Assembly (NCBI GenBank): GCA_021297895.1
Contig: JAJTHN010000007.1
Coordinates: forward strand, 1-44,902
Length of the DNA stretch: 44,902 bases
Direction: 5' to 3'
Origin: Phycisphaeraceae bacterium
GTDB lineage: Bacteria; Planctomycetota; Phycisphaerae; Phycisphaerales; UBA1924
Shown in pieces: positions 17,865-26,709 of the stretch (the first letter of the stretch is position 1; every line of letters starts with the position of its first letter). The notes under the pieces were generated by a model, which was given only the letters and a program-made list of their open reading frames with translations, searched no databases and was not told the origin of the DNA. Made by a program: the position numbers and the translations under genes.

Positions 17865-18373
17865 CTTGCCCGCAAGTCCATCCTCATCAGCGTCTCGGCG
17901 TAACTCACGCCATCAACCCGAATCGCGTCGCGCTCGGTCGCCCACGCCACGAACCCGAGCCGCTCGTACAGCCGGCGGGCCGCGGCCGCCCGTTCGCTCA
18001 CGCCCAAATACAGGCTGTCGACCCCGCCCAGGTCCCGCGACGCGGCGATCAGCATCGCCATGACACGCTCACCCAGCCCCCGCCCGCGGTGCTCCCGATG
18101 CGTGTACACACTCATGATCCATGCGATGTGCCGCCGCTTGAGCTTGCTCTCGCGCATGAGCATCGCCACGCTGACCAGCGAAACCTCGGCCGTAAAGGCA
18201 CCGAACAGTGCGAATGTTCCGGCCGCCAGGGACCTCGCCACCCCTTCGGCATCCCGCCCGCGATCGTCCTCGATGCTTGATGCGAAGGCCCAGGGGGTGT
18301 CGGCGAGCATGATGGTGCGGAGCTCCGCATATGCCAACGCATCGGCCGGCGCGAGGGGTCGGATCGTGTCCAT
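17861..18373 (-). CDS. GNAT family N-acetyltransferase
   Basis: A 170-residue acetyl-CoA-dependent acyltransferase of the Gcn5 family. The acetyl-CoA pyrophosphate loop is seen in HREHRGRGLGERVMAML (Q/R-x-x-G-x-G/A), preceded by IAWIMSVYTH and followed by LYLGVSERAAAARRLYERLGF, a standard GNAT C-terminal half. The substrate cannot be read from sequence. It is the first gene of the GNAT-hpnC-hpnD operon and is divergent from ispH with an 87-bp gap, which must carry promoters for both directions. Confidence 0.9.
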   Translation of the reverse strand: MDTIRPLAPADALAYAELRTIMLADTPWAFASSIEDDRGRDAEGVARSLAAGTFALFGAFTAEVSLVSVAMLMRESKLKRRHIAWIMSVYTHREHRGRGLGERVMAMLIAASRDLGGVDSLYLGVSERAAAARRLYERLGFVAWATERDAIRVDGVSYAETLMRMDLRAR

Positions 18374-18460
18374 AGGCACGAGCCTACGGCCGAAGCCGCT
18401 CGTCGGATGCCCGTCGGCCATCCCTCGGCCCGCGGACAAATCGGTTCCTAAAGTCGGGGC

Positions 18461-19528
18461 GTGAAGATCATCCTTGCCAATCCTCGGGGTTTCTGCGCCG
18501 GCGTCCACATGGCCGTCGACGTGGTCGACCAGTTGCTCGAACTCTGCAAAGACCTGCCGATTTACGTCTATCACGAAATCGTGCACAACAAGCACGTCGT
18601 GCAGCGTTTCATTGACCGCGGCGCGATCTTCGTTGAAGATCTCAACGATGTCCCGCCGGGGAGCATCATGGTCTTCAGCGCTCACGGGGTTTCGCCCGCG
18701 ACGCGCGAACTGGCCCGTCAGCGGAACCTCACCGCCGTCGACGCGACCTGCCCGCTGGTGACCAAGGTCCACTCCGAGGCAATCCGCTACGCCAAGCAGG
18801 GCTACCAGATCCTGCTGGTCGGACACGCCGACCATCAGGAAATCATCGGCACCCGCGGCGAGGCTCCCGAGGCAACCCAGGTCGTCGAGAGCCCCGAGGA
18901 CATCCCGGGCCTGACGATCAAGGACCCCAACAAACTCGTCTACCTCACGCAGACCACGCTCAGCACCGACGACGCCGCGGTGATCATCGATGCGCTCAAG
19001 CGTGCGTTCCCGAACATCAAGGAGCCGCCGGGCTCGGACATCTGCTACGCCACCACCAACCGCCAGCACGCGGTCCGCCAGATCGCCCCCGAGTGCGACT
19101 TGGTGCTCGTCGTCGGCAGCAAGAACAGCAGCAACTCGGTGCGCCTGACGGAAATCAGCCAGAACGTCGGCGTCCGCGCGTACCTGCTCGATGATGTGAC
19201 CGAACTGCGCGATGAGTGGTTCACCAACGCGCCCGGAGCGGGCCGCGACGCGACGATCCTCCTGACCGCCGGCGCCAGCGCGCCGGAGGACCTGGTCGCC
19301 GAGATCTGCAAGACGCTCCTGAGCCGCTTCGGCGGATCGATCGAGCAGCGCGACATCGTTCCCGAGGACGTGGAATTCGGCCTTCCCGCGACGCTCAAGA
19401 AGATCATGCGCGACAAGGGCATCGATCCCGACGGCCGAAAGATCCGCGTCGGCAACTGGCAGATCACCGCGGAGGCGTACGGGTACGCACCAGGGATGGT
19501 GCCCGTGACGGTCAGCGCACGCGGCTAA
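18461..19528 (+). CDS. ispH: 4-hydroxy-3-methylbut-2-enyl diphosphate reductase
   Basis: A 355-residue iron-sulfur enzyme, the last step of the MEP pathway, giving IPP and DMAPP. The three cluster-binding Cys are present: Cys12 (RGFCAGV), Cys97 (VDATCPLVTKVH) and Cys195 (GSDICYATTNRQ). YHEIVHNKHVV, SAHGVSP, VGHADHQEIIGTRGE and TQTTLS are family motifs. GTG 18461 is the only sensible start. The divergent neighbours hpnC/hpnD consume farnesyl diphosphate made from these products, so supply and use of isoprenoids sit back to back. pdhB follows 33 bp later. Confidence 0.96.
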   Translation: MKIILANPRGFCAGVHMAVDVVDQLLELCKDLPIYVYHEIVHNKHVVQRFIDRGAIFVEDLNDVPPGSIMVFSAHGVSPATRELARQRNLTAVDATCPLVTKVHSEAIRYAKQGYQILLVGHADHQEIIGTRGEAPEATQVVESPEDIPGLTIKDPNKLVYLTQTTLSTDDAAVIIDALKRAFPNIKEPPGSDICYATTNRQHAVRQIAPECDLVLVVGSKNSSNSVRLTEISQNVGVRAYLLDDVTELRDEWFTNAPGAGRDATILLTAGASAPEDLVAEICKTLLSRFGGSIEQRDIVPEDVEFGLPATLKKIMRDKGIDPDGRKIRVGNWQITAEAYGYAPGMVPVTVSARG

Positions 19529-19561
19529 GCTCAAATCCGAACTTCACCGAGGTCCTTTGCT

Positions 19562-20539
19562 ATGCCCCAACTCACCCTCGTCCAGGCCATCAACTCCGCC
19601 CTCGATCAGGAAATGGCCCGCGATCCTCGCGTGGTCTGTCTCGGCGAGGACGTCGGTCTCAACGGCGGCGTCTTCCGCGTGACCGAAGGCCTCCAGAAGA
19701 AGTACGGCGCCGATCGCGTCATCGACACGCCACTGAGCGAGTCCGGCATCATGGGCTCCTCCATCGGCCTTGCCATGGGCGGCATGCGGCCCATCCCCGA
19801 GATCCAGTTCGAGGGCTTCATGGGCCCCGCGTACGACCAACTCGTCAACCACGCCGCACGCTTCCGCAACCGCACCCGCGGCAGCATGACCGTGCCGCTG
19901 ACCGTCCGCGTCCCGTGGGGAGGCGGCATTCACGCGCCGGAGTTCCACTCCGATTCGCCCGAGGCCATATACATCCACAACCCCGGCCTGAAGGTGCTCT
20001 GCCCCAGCACCCCTTCCGACGCCAAGGGTCTGCTCCTGGCGGCCATCCGCGACCCCGACCCGGTCATCTTCTTCGAGCCCAAGCGCGTCTACCGCTCCTT
20101 CCGCGAGGAAGTTTCCGATGAGGACTACACCATCCCCATCGGCAAGGCCAAGCTCGTCTCCGAGGGCGCCGACATCACGGTCATCACCTGGGGCGCCATG
20201 GTCTTCCAGTGCCTGGAGGCCCTGGACAAGCACGTGCCCGAGGACGCGAGCGTCGAACTCATCGACTTGCGCACGCTGCACCCGATGGACACCGACGCCT
20301 TCATCGAGAGCGTCAACAAGACCGGCCGCGCCGTCGTCGTTCAGGAAGCGCCGAAGACCTGCGGCTTGGCCAGCGAGATCACCACGATCATTCAGGAACA
20401 CTGCTTCCTGAACCTCAAGGCCCCCGTCCAGCGCGTCTGCGGGTTCGATGTCGTCATGCCCTACGCCAAGCTCGAGCTCGACTATCTGCCTGATGCCAAG
20501 CGCATCGCCGAAGCGATCATGCAAACGCTCGCGTATTGA
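19562..20539 (+). CDS. pdhB: Pyruvate (2-oxoacid) dehydrogenase E1 component, beta subunit
   Basis: A 325-residue transketolase-like E1 beta subunit. Family text includes LVQAINSALDQEMARDPRVVCLGEDVG, DTPLSESGIMGSSIGLAMGG, VPWGGGIHAPEFHSDSPEA and VELIDLRTLHPMD. Together with E1 alpha it uses thiamine diphosphate to decarboxylate pyruvate and load the lipoyl arm of E2. The alpha subunit is not in the window, so it must lie elsewhere or be unlinked. The E2 gene at 12315-13826 is on the same strand 5.7 kb upstream, with unrelated genes between. A pyruvate rather than branched-chain substrate is the likelier reading, not proven. The gene begins 33 bp after ispH and converges with coaE. Confidence 0.92.
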   Translation: MPQLTLVQAINSALDQEMARDPRVVCLGEDVGLNGGVFRVTEGLQKKYGADRVIDTPLSESGIMGSSIGLAMGGMRPIPEIQFEGFMGPAYDQLVNHAARFRNRTRGSMTVPLTVRVPWGGGIHAPEFHSDSPEAIYIHNPGLKVLCPSTPSDAKGLLLAAIRDPDPVIFFEPKRVYRSFREEVSDEDYTIPIGKAKLVSEGADITVITWGAMVFQCLEALDKHVPEDASVELIDLRTLHPMDTDAFIESVNKTGRAVVVQEAPKTCGLASEITTIIQEHCFLNLKAPVQRVCGFDVVMPYAKLELDYLPDAKRIAEAIMQTLAY

Positions 20540-20588
20540 CCCGGTCGCCGATCGACCACGCCGCACACACGTCGTCCGCTCCGCGCGA

Positions 20589-21254
20589 TCACTGCGCGTG
20601 CGTCGCTCTCGCGAGCCAGCCGTGCACCATCCTCGCCGCACGCTCGCTCAACGCCGCTTCGTCCGAATCGTTGATGAGCACGTCCGAGCATCGCCGCCGC
20701 TTCTCTTCCAGGGGCACCTGCGCCGCCTCGCGCCGCGTCAGGTCCGCTTCCGTCCAGCCGCGCTTGGCGATCACGCGGGCCAGTCGCTGTTCGCGGGGCG
20801 CATCGACGAACACCACGCGGTCGCACTCCCGGTCGACGCCCGCTTCAAACAGCAGCGGAGCGTCGATGATCAGAAGCCGCGCCCCGCGTGCCCGTGCCTG
20901 CGCGAAAAGGGCACCACGCAGCGCGTGAACCCGCGGATGAATCAGTCCCTCCAGCCGCTTGCGGGCCGCCTCATCGGCGAAGACCACCTGCGCGACCTTC
21001 GCACGATCCACCACGCCCGCATCATTCAGCACACCGCCCCCCCACCACGCGCGCAGTTGCTCAACAACCTCCGGCTGCGCCAGCACCTCGCGCACGTGCG
21101 CATCGCTATCGGCGATCACGCACTCACCCGGCGGCAGCGCATTCGCCATCGCCCTGGCCGCGGCGGACTTGCCCGCACCCACGCCGCCGACAATTCCGGC
21201 AACAACGGCACCGACAGCGCCCGGGCCGCCGAACTGGGCGTGCGCAACGCTCAT
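20589..21254 (-). CDS. coaE: Dephospho-CoA kinase
   Basis: A 221-residue P-loop kinase, the final step of coenzyme A synthesis. The P-loop GIVGGVGAGKS lies at about 20-30. IADSDAHVREVL, the DVLINDSDEAALS end and LIIDAPLLFEAGVDRECDRVVFVDAP match CoaE closely. An N-terminal extension of about 15 residues is present. The ATG at 21254 overlaps the stop of the PH-domain gene (ATGA), which fixes the start. It is the last gene of a leftward operon and meets pdhB head to head on its 3' side. Confidence 0.95.
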   Translation of the reverse strand: MSVAHAQFGGPGAVGAVVAGIVGGVGAGKSAAARAMANALPPGECVIADSDAHVREVLAQPEVVEQLRAWWGGGVLNDAGVVDRAKVAQVVFADEAARKRLEGLIHPRVHALRGALFAQARARGARLLIIDAPLLFEAGVDRECDRVVFVDAPREQRLARVIAKRGWTEADLTRREAAQVPLEEKRRRCSDVLINDSDEAALSERAARMVHGWLARATHAQ

Positions 21255-21856
21255 GGCTCCTGCTCCGGCATCGGCACCCTCGCCGCGGCACGCGCTCGAT
21301 CCACTTCCCGCCGCAGCGCGTGCAGCGTGTCGCTGGGCCGCTCGATCATGGTCCAGGCCATCGCTCCTGCCTCGCTCCCGGCGGTGGCGATAATCGGCGT
21401 GCCGAGCCCCAGCGCGCGCTCGCGTGCCCGCGCCGTCAGCGCCACACTCTGAACGCGCGCCAGCGGCGCATCGATGACGACCTGACGGATGATCCCGCTG
21501 ACACGCATCGCCCGCTGATCCGTGAGCAGGTACAGCCGCGTGGCCCGGTCGATCGCGTTGTACACCGCCACCAGCGTGATCGGCAGCAGCCACGCGAGGA
21601 TGACCATTCGGAGCGACATGGACATCGTGCCGAGGTCGCCGCGGATCGCCGCATCGACCCAGCACCACGCGCCGCCCGCGGCGCCCAGCCCCGCCATCAC
21701 ACGCCACCGCGAAAGCAGCACGAAGAGCACACTCGGCCGCATCGCGATGATCACCCGCTCACCCTTGGGCACGTGTCGACGGACCATCGCTGCTTCGAGC
21801 GCGTGGCGATCGATCAGCGGTTCTGCCGGCGCGGTGTTGTCGATCCGCTCAGGCAT
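21251..21856 (-). CDS. PH domain-containing membrane protein (YdbS-like)
   Basis: A 201-residue protein. Two hydrophobic segments (about 42-66, and 82-100 including MVILAWLLPITLVAVY) form a hairpin anchor. They are followed by a bacterial PH domain: TRLYLLTDQRAMRVSGIIRQVVIDAPLARVQSV, then LGTPIIATAG and a final TMIERPSDTLHALRREVD helix. Such bPH2 proteins sit in the membrane with the PH fold in the cytoplasm; their role is generally unknown. GGAGG lies four bases before ATG 21856. It is 10 bp downstream of hpt and coupled to coaE by an ATGA overlap. Confidence 0.85.
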   Translation of the reverse strand: MPERIDNTAPAEPLIDRHALEAAMVRRHVPKGERVIIAMRPSVLFVLLSRWRVMAGLGAAGGAWCWVDAAIRGDLGTMSMSLRMVILAWLLPITLVAVYNAIDRATRLYLLTDQRAMRVSGIIRQVVIDAPLARVQSVALTARARERALGLGTPIIATAGSEAGAMAWTMIERPSDTLHALRREVDRARAAARVPMPEQEP

Positions 21857-21866
21857 TTCCCCTCCG

Positions 21867-22448
21867 TCAAGCCTCGGGCTTGCCGTCGTCGTGCATGGTG
21901 CAGATGTCCGGCAAGTTGCGGTAATAGCCGTCGAAGTCCAGCCCGTACCCCACCACGAACTCGTCGGCGATGACGAACCCGGCGTACTCCACGCTCACAT
22001 CCTCATCGCGGCCGGCCGCCTTCTGCTTATCCAGCAGCACCGCCAGCCGGACACTTTGCGGGTTCTGCGCCGAGATGAGCCGGCGCAGCAGCCCGAGCGT
22101 CCTTCCAGAATCGAGAATGTCATCGACGATCACCACCCGCGCACCGGCCAGATCGGTCGGCACGCCGCCCTGCACCGTCACGCCCTGGCTCGTCGTGGAC
22201 TTGCCCGGGTAACTCGACAGCGTCACCGGACGGATCGACATCTTCACGCCCATGGCTCGGATCAGGTCCGCCGTGAATACCAGCGCGCCCGTCAGCACCG
22301 GCACCATCACGATCGGGCCCGGAGCCTGCCCGCGTGCCTGGAGTCGATCACCCTCAGCCTGCAAATCCGCGGCGATCTGCCGCCCCAGCGCCTCAACACG
22401 CTGAGCAATAGCCTGTCGCTCCAGAAGCACGCCGCGAATCGTGAGCAT
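21867..22448 (-). CDS. hpt: Hypoxanthine phosphoribosyltransferase
   Basis: A 193-residue purine salvage enzyme converting hypoxanthine (and usually guanine) plus PRPP to IMP/GMP. The PRPP-binding loop VVIVDDILDSGRT is at about 105-117. PVLTGALVFTADLIR, the flexible-loop SSYPGKSTTSQG and VVGYGLDFDGYYRNLPDI, which contacts the base, are all present. The start ATG 22448 has no clear ribosome-binding site. The membrane-protein gene upstream ends 46 bp earlier on the same strand, so it probably belongs to the long leftward operon. Confidence 0.95.
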   Translation of the reverse strand: MLTIRGVLLERQAIAQRVEALGRQIAADLQAEGDRLQARGQAPGPIVMVPVLTGALVFTADLIRAMGVKMSIRPVTLSSYPGKSTTSQGVTVQGGVPTDLAGARVVIVDDILDSGRTLGLLRRLISAQNPQSVRLAVLLDKQKAAGRDEDVSVEYAGFVIADEFVVGYGLDFDGYYRNLPDICTMHDDGKPEA

Positions 22449-22494
22449 GTCAGGAGCGTACGCCGTCGTGCCGCTGGCCAGCCTTCTCCCCCCG

Positions 22495-23520
22495 TCACGC
22501 CGCCGAACGTGCGTTGCGAGCAGCCAGGCGCCGCGCGACCAGCATCGAGCACACCAGGCCGATCGGCACCGCTACGACCAGCTCGGCCGCCCGGCTGAGC
22601 ACCCCCGCCGCGAGCCCGAGCGCCAGGGCCTGCTGGGTCGTCAGGCCAGCGACCCCGGCCGCGCCGCTCATCGCCAGCACCGCCACCGCGCCCCCGGCCA
22701 TCCACTCCATCGCGCCGATCGGGATCGGCAGCAGATTGGCCAGCATCATCGCCGCGACCACCGCCGCCAGCACCGTCGGCGGCAGCGGCGTGCCCAGCAC
22801 CACAAACACCAGCGCCAGCCGCATCGCCCAGACCAGCACATCCGCCAGCCGCAGACTCACGCCCAGCACCAGCATCGCCGTCGCCGGTCCTCGCCCCCCG
22901 CTCCGCGCGGCGATCACCGACGCCAGCGCCACCAGCCCCGCCACCGGCGCAACCGTCGCCGTGATGAACCCCATCCACCCGCGCACGCTCCCCGCGTCCC
23001 CCGGCTCCGCCACCACTGCGACCAGCGCCTGCACCGCCACAAAGACAGTCACCGCCGCCAGCGTGCACACCACCGACCAGACCTGCGCCGCGACGCTGTC
23101 ACGCACATCGATCCCGTTGATCATCTTGTGATACGCGATTCGCCCCACCAACCCGGGCTTGAGCGGCAGAAGATTCAGCAGCCACGCCGAGCCGACCAGC
23201 GCGACCATCTCCGAAAAGCCGACCCGCCCTGCAGAGCCGGACACCGCGCACTGTCGCCGCATCAGCACCGCGAACAGCCCCGCCGTCAGCAGCCAATTGA
23301 CCAACGGCATAACCACCAGCAGCGTCAGCACCGCGATCGATGCGGACCTCGCCTGCTCCATCGCACCGTCGAACACCGCACGCTCGCGCACAACAGCGAC
23401 GACCGCGGCGATGAGCATCGCCAGACCCAGCACCCACGCCGCCGCACGCAGCGCACGAGACCACCGCCCACGGGCCTCGGGCCCCGCCGAAGATTCGGCT
23501 TCGTAGCGCTCATCGCTCAC
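22495..23520 (-). CDS. UPF0104/flippase-like multi-pass membrane protein
   Basis: A 341-residue protein with about eight or nine hydrophobic helices (AAWVLGLAMLIAAVVAVV; LTLLVVMPLVNWLLTAGLF and so on). The stretch LNLLPLKPGLVGRIAYHKMINGI and the later MMLANLLPIPIGAMEWMAGGAV resemble the lysylphosphatidylglycerol synthase transmembrane region (UPF0104/AglD-like), a group linked to moving lipids or lipid-linked groups across the membrane. Start GTG 23520 overlaps the upstream gene stop as GTGA. The match is by pattern only and the transported lipid is unknown. Confidence 0.68.
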   Translation of the reverse strand: MSDERYEAESSAGPEARGRWSRALRAAAWVLGLAMLIAAVVAVVRERAVFDGAMEQARSASIAVLTLLVVMPLVNWLLTAGLFAVLMRRQCAVSGSAGRVGFSEMVALVGSAWLLNLLPLKPGLVGRIAYHKMINGIDVRDSVAAQVWSVVCTLAAVTVFVAVQALVAVVAEPGDAGSVRGWMGFITATVAPVAGLVALASVIAARSGGRGPATAMLVLGVSLRLADVLVWAMRLALVFVVLGTPLPPTVLAAVVAAMMLANLLPIPIGAMEWMAGGAVAVLAMSGAAGVAGLTTQQALALGLAAGVLSRAAELVVAVPIGLVCSMLVARRLAARNARSAA

Positions 23521-26156
23521 GGTCTGCTCGGCGTGCCCGGCGAGGCTGACGGCCGCGCGGGCGCAGCACCCGCCCTGTCATCCGGCAGCGTGAATCGGTC
23601 CATCGTCGCGTATGACCGCACACCCTCGCGCAGCCGCCGTTGCACAGTCTCAGCGGACGCCTTGACACCCGCATCCTCCGAGGCCAGCCAAGCAACAAGA
23701 GACGGGTCGTCCGGGCTTACGACGCGCGTCAACAGCCGGAGCACGATCACGCCGGGGTCCGTCTCGGCGACCTCGGCGATCTTCGAGTCCAGCGCCGCCA
23801 GCGCGGGCACCACTCGCCCCGTCGGCAGCCGCGCGAGCATCGCGCGCCGCACCCCCGCGTCGCCCTGCGCATACCTGATCGCCAGTGCCGCGATCACGCG
23901 CTCGACATCCGCCGGCGGCATCACGCGGTCGCCGCTGTCGATCGCAAGCCGCAGCGCGGCCAGTGACAGCGCATCGATAAACACCGCCGGGCTCGTGCTG
24001 GCAATGCCCGCTTCGAGCGCCGCAACATCGATCGCCCCCGGCGCGCCCGCGCCGGTGATGGGCGAACGCTCGTACGTCGGAGAATTGGTGCTCAGACTGA
24101 ACGGCCCCGGCTCCGTCGCCCCGCCGGAGGACATCCGGAAGCCCTGCAACACGCGGTACCGCGTGGTCGTGCGTCGCCCGGTGGTGTGCTCGAGGGCCCA
24201 ACCCGTGTAGCCCGGATCGATCCACACATCGGCCACCAGATCCTGCCGCGGCTCCAGCCGGAGACGGCGATCGAGCCGCAGCACCATCGCCGAAACGATC
24301 TCATCCAGCCGCTGATCGCCCGCCTCGATCAGCGGGCTCAGCAGCAGTCGCGAGTTGATCGGGCCGTCCGGCCCGAAGCCCATCGCCACCGGCGCAAGGT
24401 TCCGCACACGCACGCGGAGCATCGCCGGATCGGCGCTGGCCAGCCGCGTGTTGGTGGCCTCGACCGTCAGCCCCTGAAGCGACCGCGGCGTGGTGATCAT
24501 CTCATCGAGCCACTTGGGCACGCCCATGCCCACCTTCGCGGGTCCCTGCCCCTGTGCGGGCACCGGCGGCACCGCCGGACCACCGGGCTCACGCAGCCGG
24601 GCCAGCCGCGAGCCCGCGAGCGCACCGATCGACGAGGCCGGCATCGCATCGTTAATCTGGGCATAAATCGCCGCGGCGCCCTTGGCATCACCGGCCTTTT
24701 CACCGAGCATCGTAAGCCCCAGAGACGCGAGCGGGTCGGTCGCATCGAGCGCGGCCAGCGCCGCGCGGGCCTCTTCGAGCTTGTCCCGCCGGAACAGCAG
24801 CCACGCGTTGAGCCGCGCGAGTGTCGCCTCGTCGGGCCGGTCGTCGCCCTGAGCCGCCGACAGCGCCTCAAGGAGCGTCGCCGCCTGATCGACCTGCTGC
24901 CCGCTGAGCAGCCGCATCCACACGCCATCGACCCGCCATTGCACCCGCTCGCGCGCAACCTCATCGGCCGAGATCGACGCCGGACGCGTTTCGGGGGCCT
25001 CGGACCAGCGATCGAGCTGCTCGATCGACGCGGCCATATCGACCATCGACGCCGCGACTTCCGTTTCGTTGCCCTCGGCCAGCGCCGCGCTCATCCGCAG
25101 CCGCTCGGACTCGAGCCGGAGCCTCGCATCGGTGCCCTTGGGCATCGCGTCCGTCGGCCGCCCCGCGTCCTCGGCTTCCTTCACCGCGGCGTCGAGCTGC
25201 CGACGCGTCTCCTTCAAGTCCGAGAGCAGTTCGCGCATCATCGCCGCGGGGCCCTTGCTCCGCCACAGCGCGATCAGCGCTTCCTGACGCAGCGCCGTGT
25301 CGACCGTTTCCAGTCGCCGCTCGCTGAGCATCCGGGCGTTGGCGTAGAACCGCACCGCGGGCTCCGCCGCGCCGACTTCCAGCAGTTCGCGCGCCAGCGT
25401 CGCGTGCGTGCGCGGGTCCAGCGGATCGGCCCGCAGCAGGTTCACCAACAGCTCCAGCCGCCCCGACGCATCACGCGATCGCTGAGCAAAGAACGTGTAC
25501 GCCAGCGATGCCGCCTCGCGATTGGTCGAATCCAGACTCGCGGCCATCGAGAGCCTCGATGCGAAGGCCTCGATCTCCCCCCGCTCGCGGTGCAGCAGCG
25601 CCGCATCCATTGCCAGCCGCGACCGCACCGCCACCGGCAGGCTCTGCCCGCGCGGGCCGAGCAAGTTGTCATACGCCGCCAGCCGCGCTGTGACGCTCTG
25701 CAGCCGGGAGATGTTCGCCGAGATCAGCCGCAACTGCGCCGGCTCATCATCGGGCGCGATCTTGAGCAGTTCACGCGTCAGACCCTCCGCAGCACCCGCG
25801 TCGCCCGCCTGATCCGCCGCGTCGATCGCCAGCCGCAGGATGTCCTGGTTCTTCGGGTCCAACGCCGCCGCCTGCCGGAGCACCTGCAACGCCAGTCGAT
25901 AGTCGTCGATCCCCGGCGACGGATTCACCCGCAGATCCACCGAAGCGACCCGCACCATCGCGATCGCGGTCGCCTGCTCGAGCGTCAACGTGGACGCACG
26001 GGAACCGGCCTCCGCGGCGACCGCCGCGGCCGCTTCGGCCGCGCCCTTGGTCTGGGCCGTCGCGACACCAACGCCCGTGCCGGCAAGCGCCACCAGGGCC
26101 ATCGCCGCGGCAACAACCACCCGGCCAGGAATCGACACGCGACGTTGATCGATCAT
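23517..26156 (-). CDS. Large exported helical-repeat (TPR-like) protein
   Basis: An 879-residue protein. A signal peptide or anchor (VVVAAAMALVALAGTGVGVATAQ) ends near residue 35. The first two thirds are Ala-rich helical pairs with TPR-like spacing, for example YRLALQVLRQAAALDPKNQDILRLAI and SLAYTFFAQRSRDASGRLELLVNLLRADPLDPRTHATLAREL. A beta-rich segment at about 575-690 (LRVRVRNLAPVAMGFGPDG, VADVWIDPG) and more helices (about 700-830) follow. It looks like an assembly scaffold in the periplasm. The ATG at 26156 overlaps the upstream stop and its own stop overlaps the next start, so it is translated within the operon. No specific family recognised. Confidence 0.82.
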   Translation of the reverse strand: MIDQRRVSIPGRVVVAAAMALVALAGTGVGVATAQTKGAAEAAAAVAAEAGSRASTLTLEQATAIAMVRVASVDLRVNPSPGIDDYRLALQVLRQAAALDPKNQDILRLAIDAADQAGDAGAAEGLTRELLKIAPDDEPAQLRLISANISRLQSVTARLAAYDNLLGPRGQSLPVAVRSRLAMDAALLHRERGEIEAFASRLSMAASLDSTNREAASLAYTFFAQRSRDASGRLELLVNLLRADPLDPRTHATLARELLEVGAAEPAVRFYANARMLSERRLETVDTALRQEALIALWRSKGPAAMMRELLSDLKETRRQLDAAVKEAEDAGRPTDAMPKGTDARLRLESERLRMSAALAEGNETEVAASMVDMAASIEQLDRWSEAPETRPASISADEVARERVQWRVDGVWMRLLSGQQVDQAATLLEALSAAQGDDRPDEATLARLNAWLLFRRDKLEEARAALAALDATDPLASLGLTMLGEKAGDAKGAAAIYAQINDAMPASSIGALAGSRLARLREPGGPAVPPVPAQGQGPAKVGMGVPKWLDEMITTPRSLQGLTVEATNTRLASADPAMLRVRVRNLAPVAMGFGPDGPINSRLLLSPLIEAGDQRLDEIVSAMVLRLDRRLRLEPRQDLVADVWIDPGYTGWALEHTTGRRTTTRYRVLQGFRMSSGGATEPGPFSLSTNSPTYERSPITGAGAPGAIDVAALEAGIASTSPAVFIDALSLAALRLAIDSGDRVMPPADVERVIAALAIRYAQGDAGVRRAMLARLPTGRVVPALAALDSKIAEVAETDPGVIVLRLLTRVVSPDDPSLVAWLASEDAGVKASAETVQRRLREGVRSYATMDRFTLPDDRAGAAPARPSASPGTPSRP

Positions 26157-26614
26157 TGACGAATCACTCCGGCGAGCATCAGCAGCAGCAACACGAGTCC
26201 AACAAGATAGGTCGCCCCGGCGATCACCTGTGTCGGCGTGCGCACCCACGCGCTCGCGCCGGGGCACAGCCGATCCGCAACCACCGCCGCGAATACGAAC
26301 TGCCCCATCGCGATCAACGTCAGGCCCATCACACGGCACAGCCCCGCTGCCGTCGGCAGCCGCCCGCTCAGATCCGACCAGCACCAAACCCCCGCCAGCA
26401 CCAGCAGCCCCGCCCACGCACTGGCCACCAGCACACGCAGCACGAGCCGCAGCGTCCAAGTGACACGCGGTGCGGCATCGCCGCGCGCTGAGAGTCCGAC
26501 CGAGACCGTCTCCGTTGAGCCGCCCGCGCCACCGCGTCCGTCGGCAAGATGGATGACTCCGGCCACACCGACAACATACCCGGAATCGGGTCCCGCCGCA
26601 CACCGCAAACACAC
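26153..26614 (-). CDS. Small multi-pass membrane protein, unknown
   Basis: Up to 153 residues with three hydrophobic helices near 57-78, 90-112 and 128-150 (LVLRVLVASAWAGLLVLAG; GLTLIAMGQFVFAAVV; YLVGLVLLLLMLAG). The N-terminal 45 residues are Gly/Ser-rich. The start is uncertain: GTG 26614 gives the longest frame and GTG 26566 is an alternative; neither has a good ribosome-binding site. The stop overlaps the start of the large exported repeat protein as ATGA, so this is the first gene of the leftward operon and the two proteins may work together. No family recognised. Confidence 0.65.
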   Translation of the reverse strand: MCLRCAAGPDSGYVVGVAGVIHLADGRGGAGGSTETVSVGLSARGDAAPRVTWTLRLVLRVLVASAWAGLLVLAGVWCWSDLSGRLPTAAGLCRVMGLTLIAMGQFVFAAVVADRLCPGASAWVRTPTQVIAGATYLVGLVLLLLMLAGVIRQ

Positions 26615-26709
26615 ACATACACCGCGTCAGCCGCAGCCGGGCGGGCCGTCAACAAGCCATCAAAGTCACTTCGGGGGGCCGACGCCGGGAGTCCCGGAAT
26701 CATCAGCAA

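Noticed and set aside
24186-26159. A 657-codon rightward frame antisense to the large exported protein
   Set aside because: Its composition is Arg/Gln/His-rich, typical of an antisense shadow, with no start signal.
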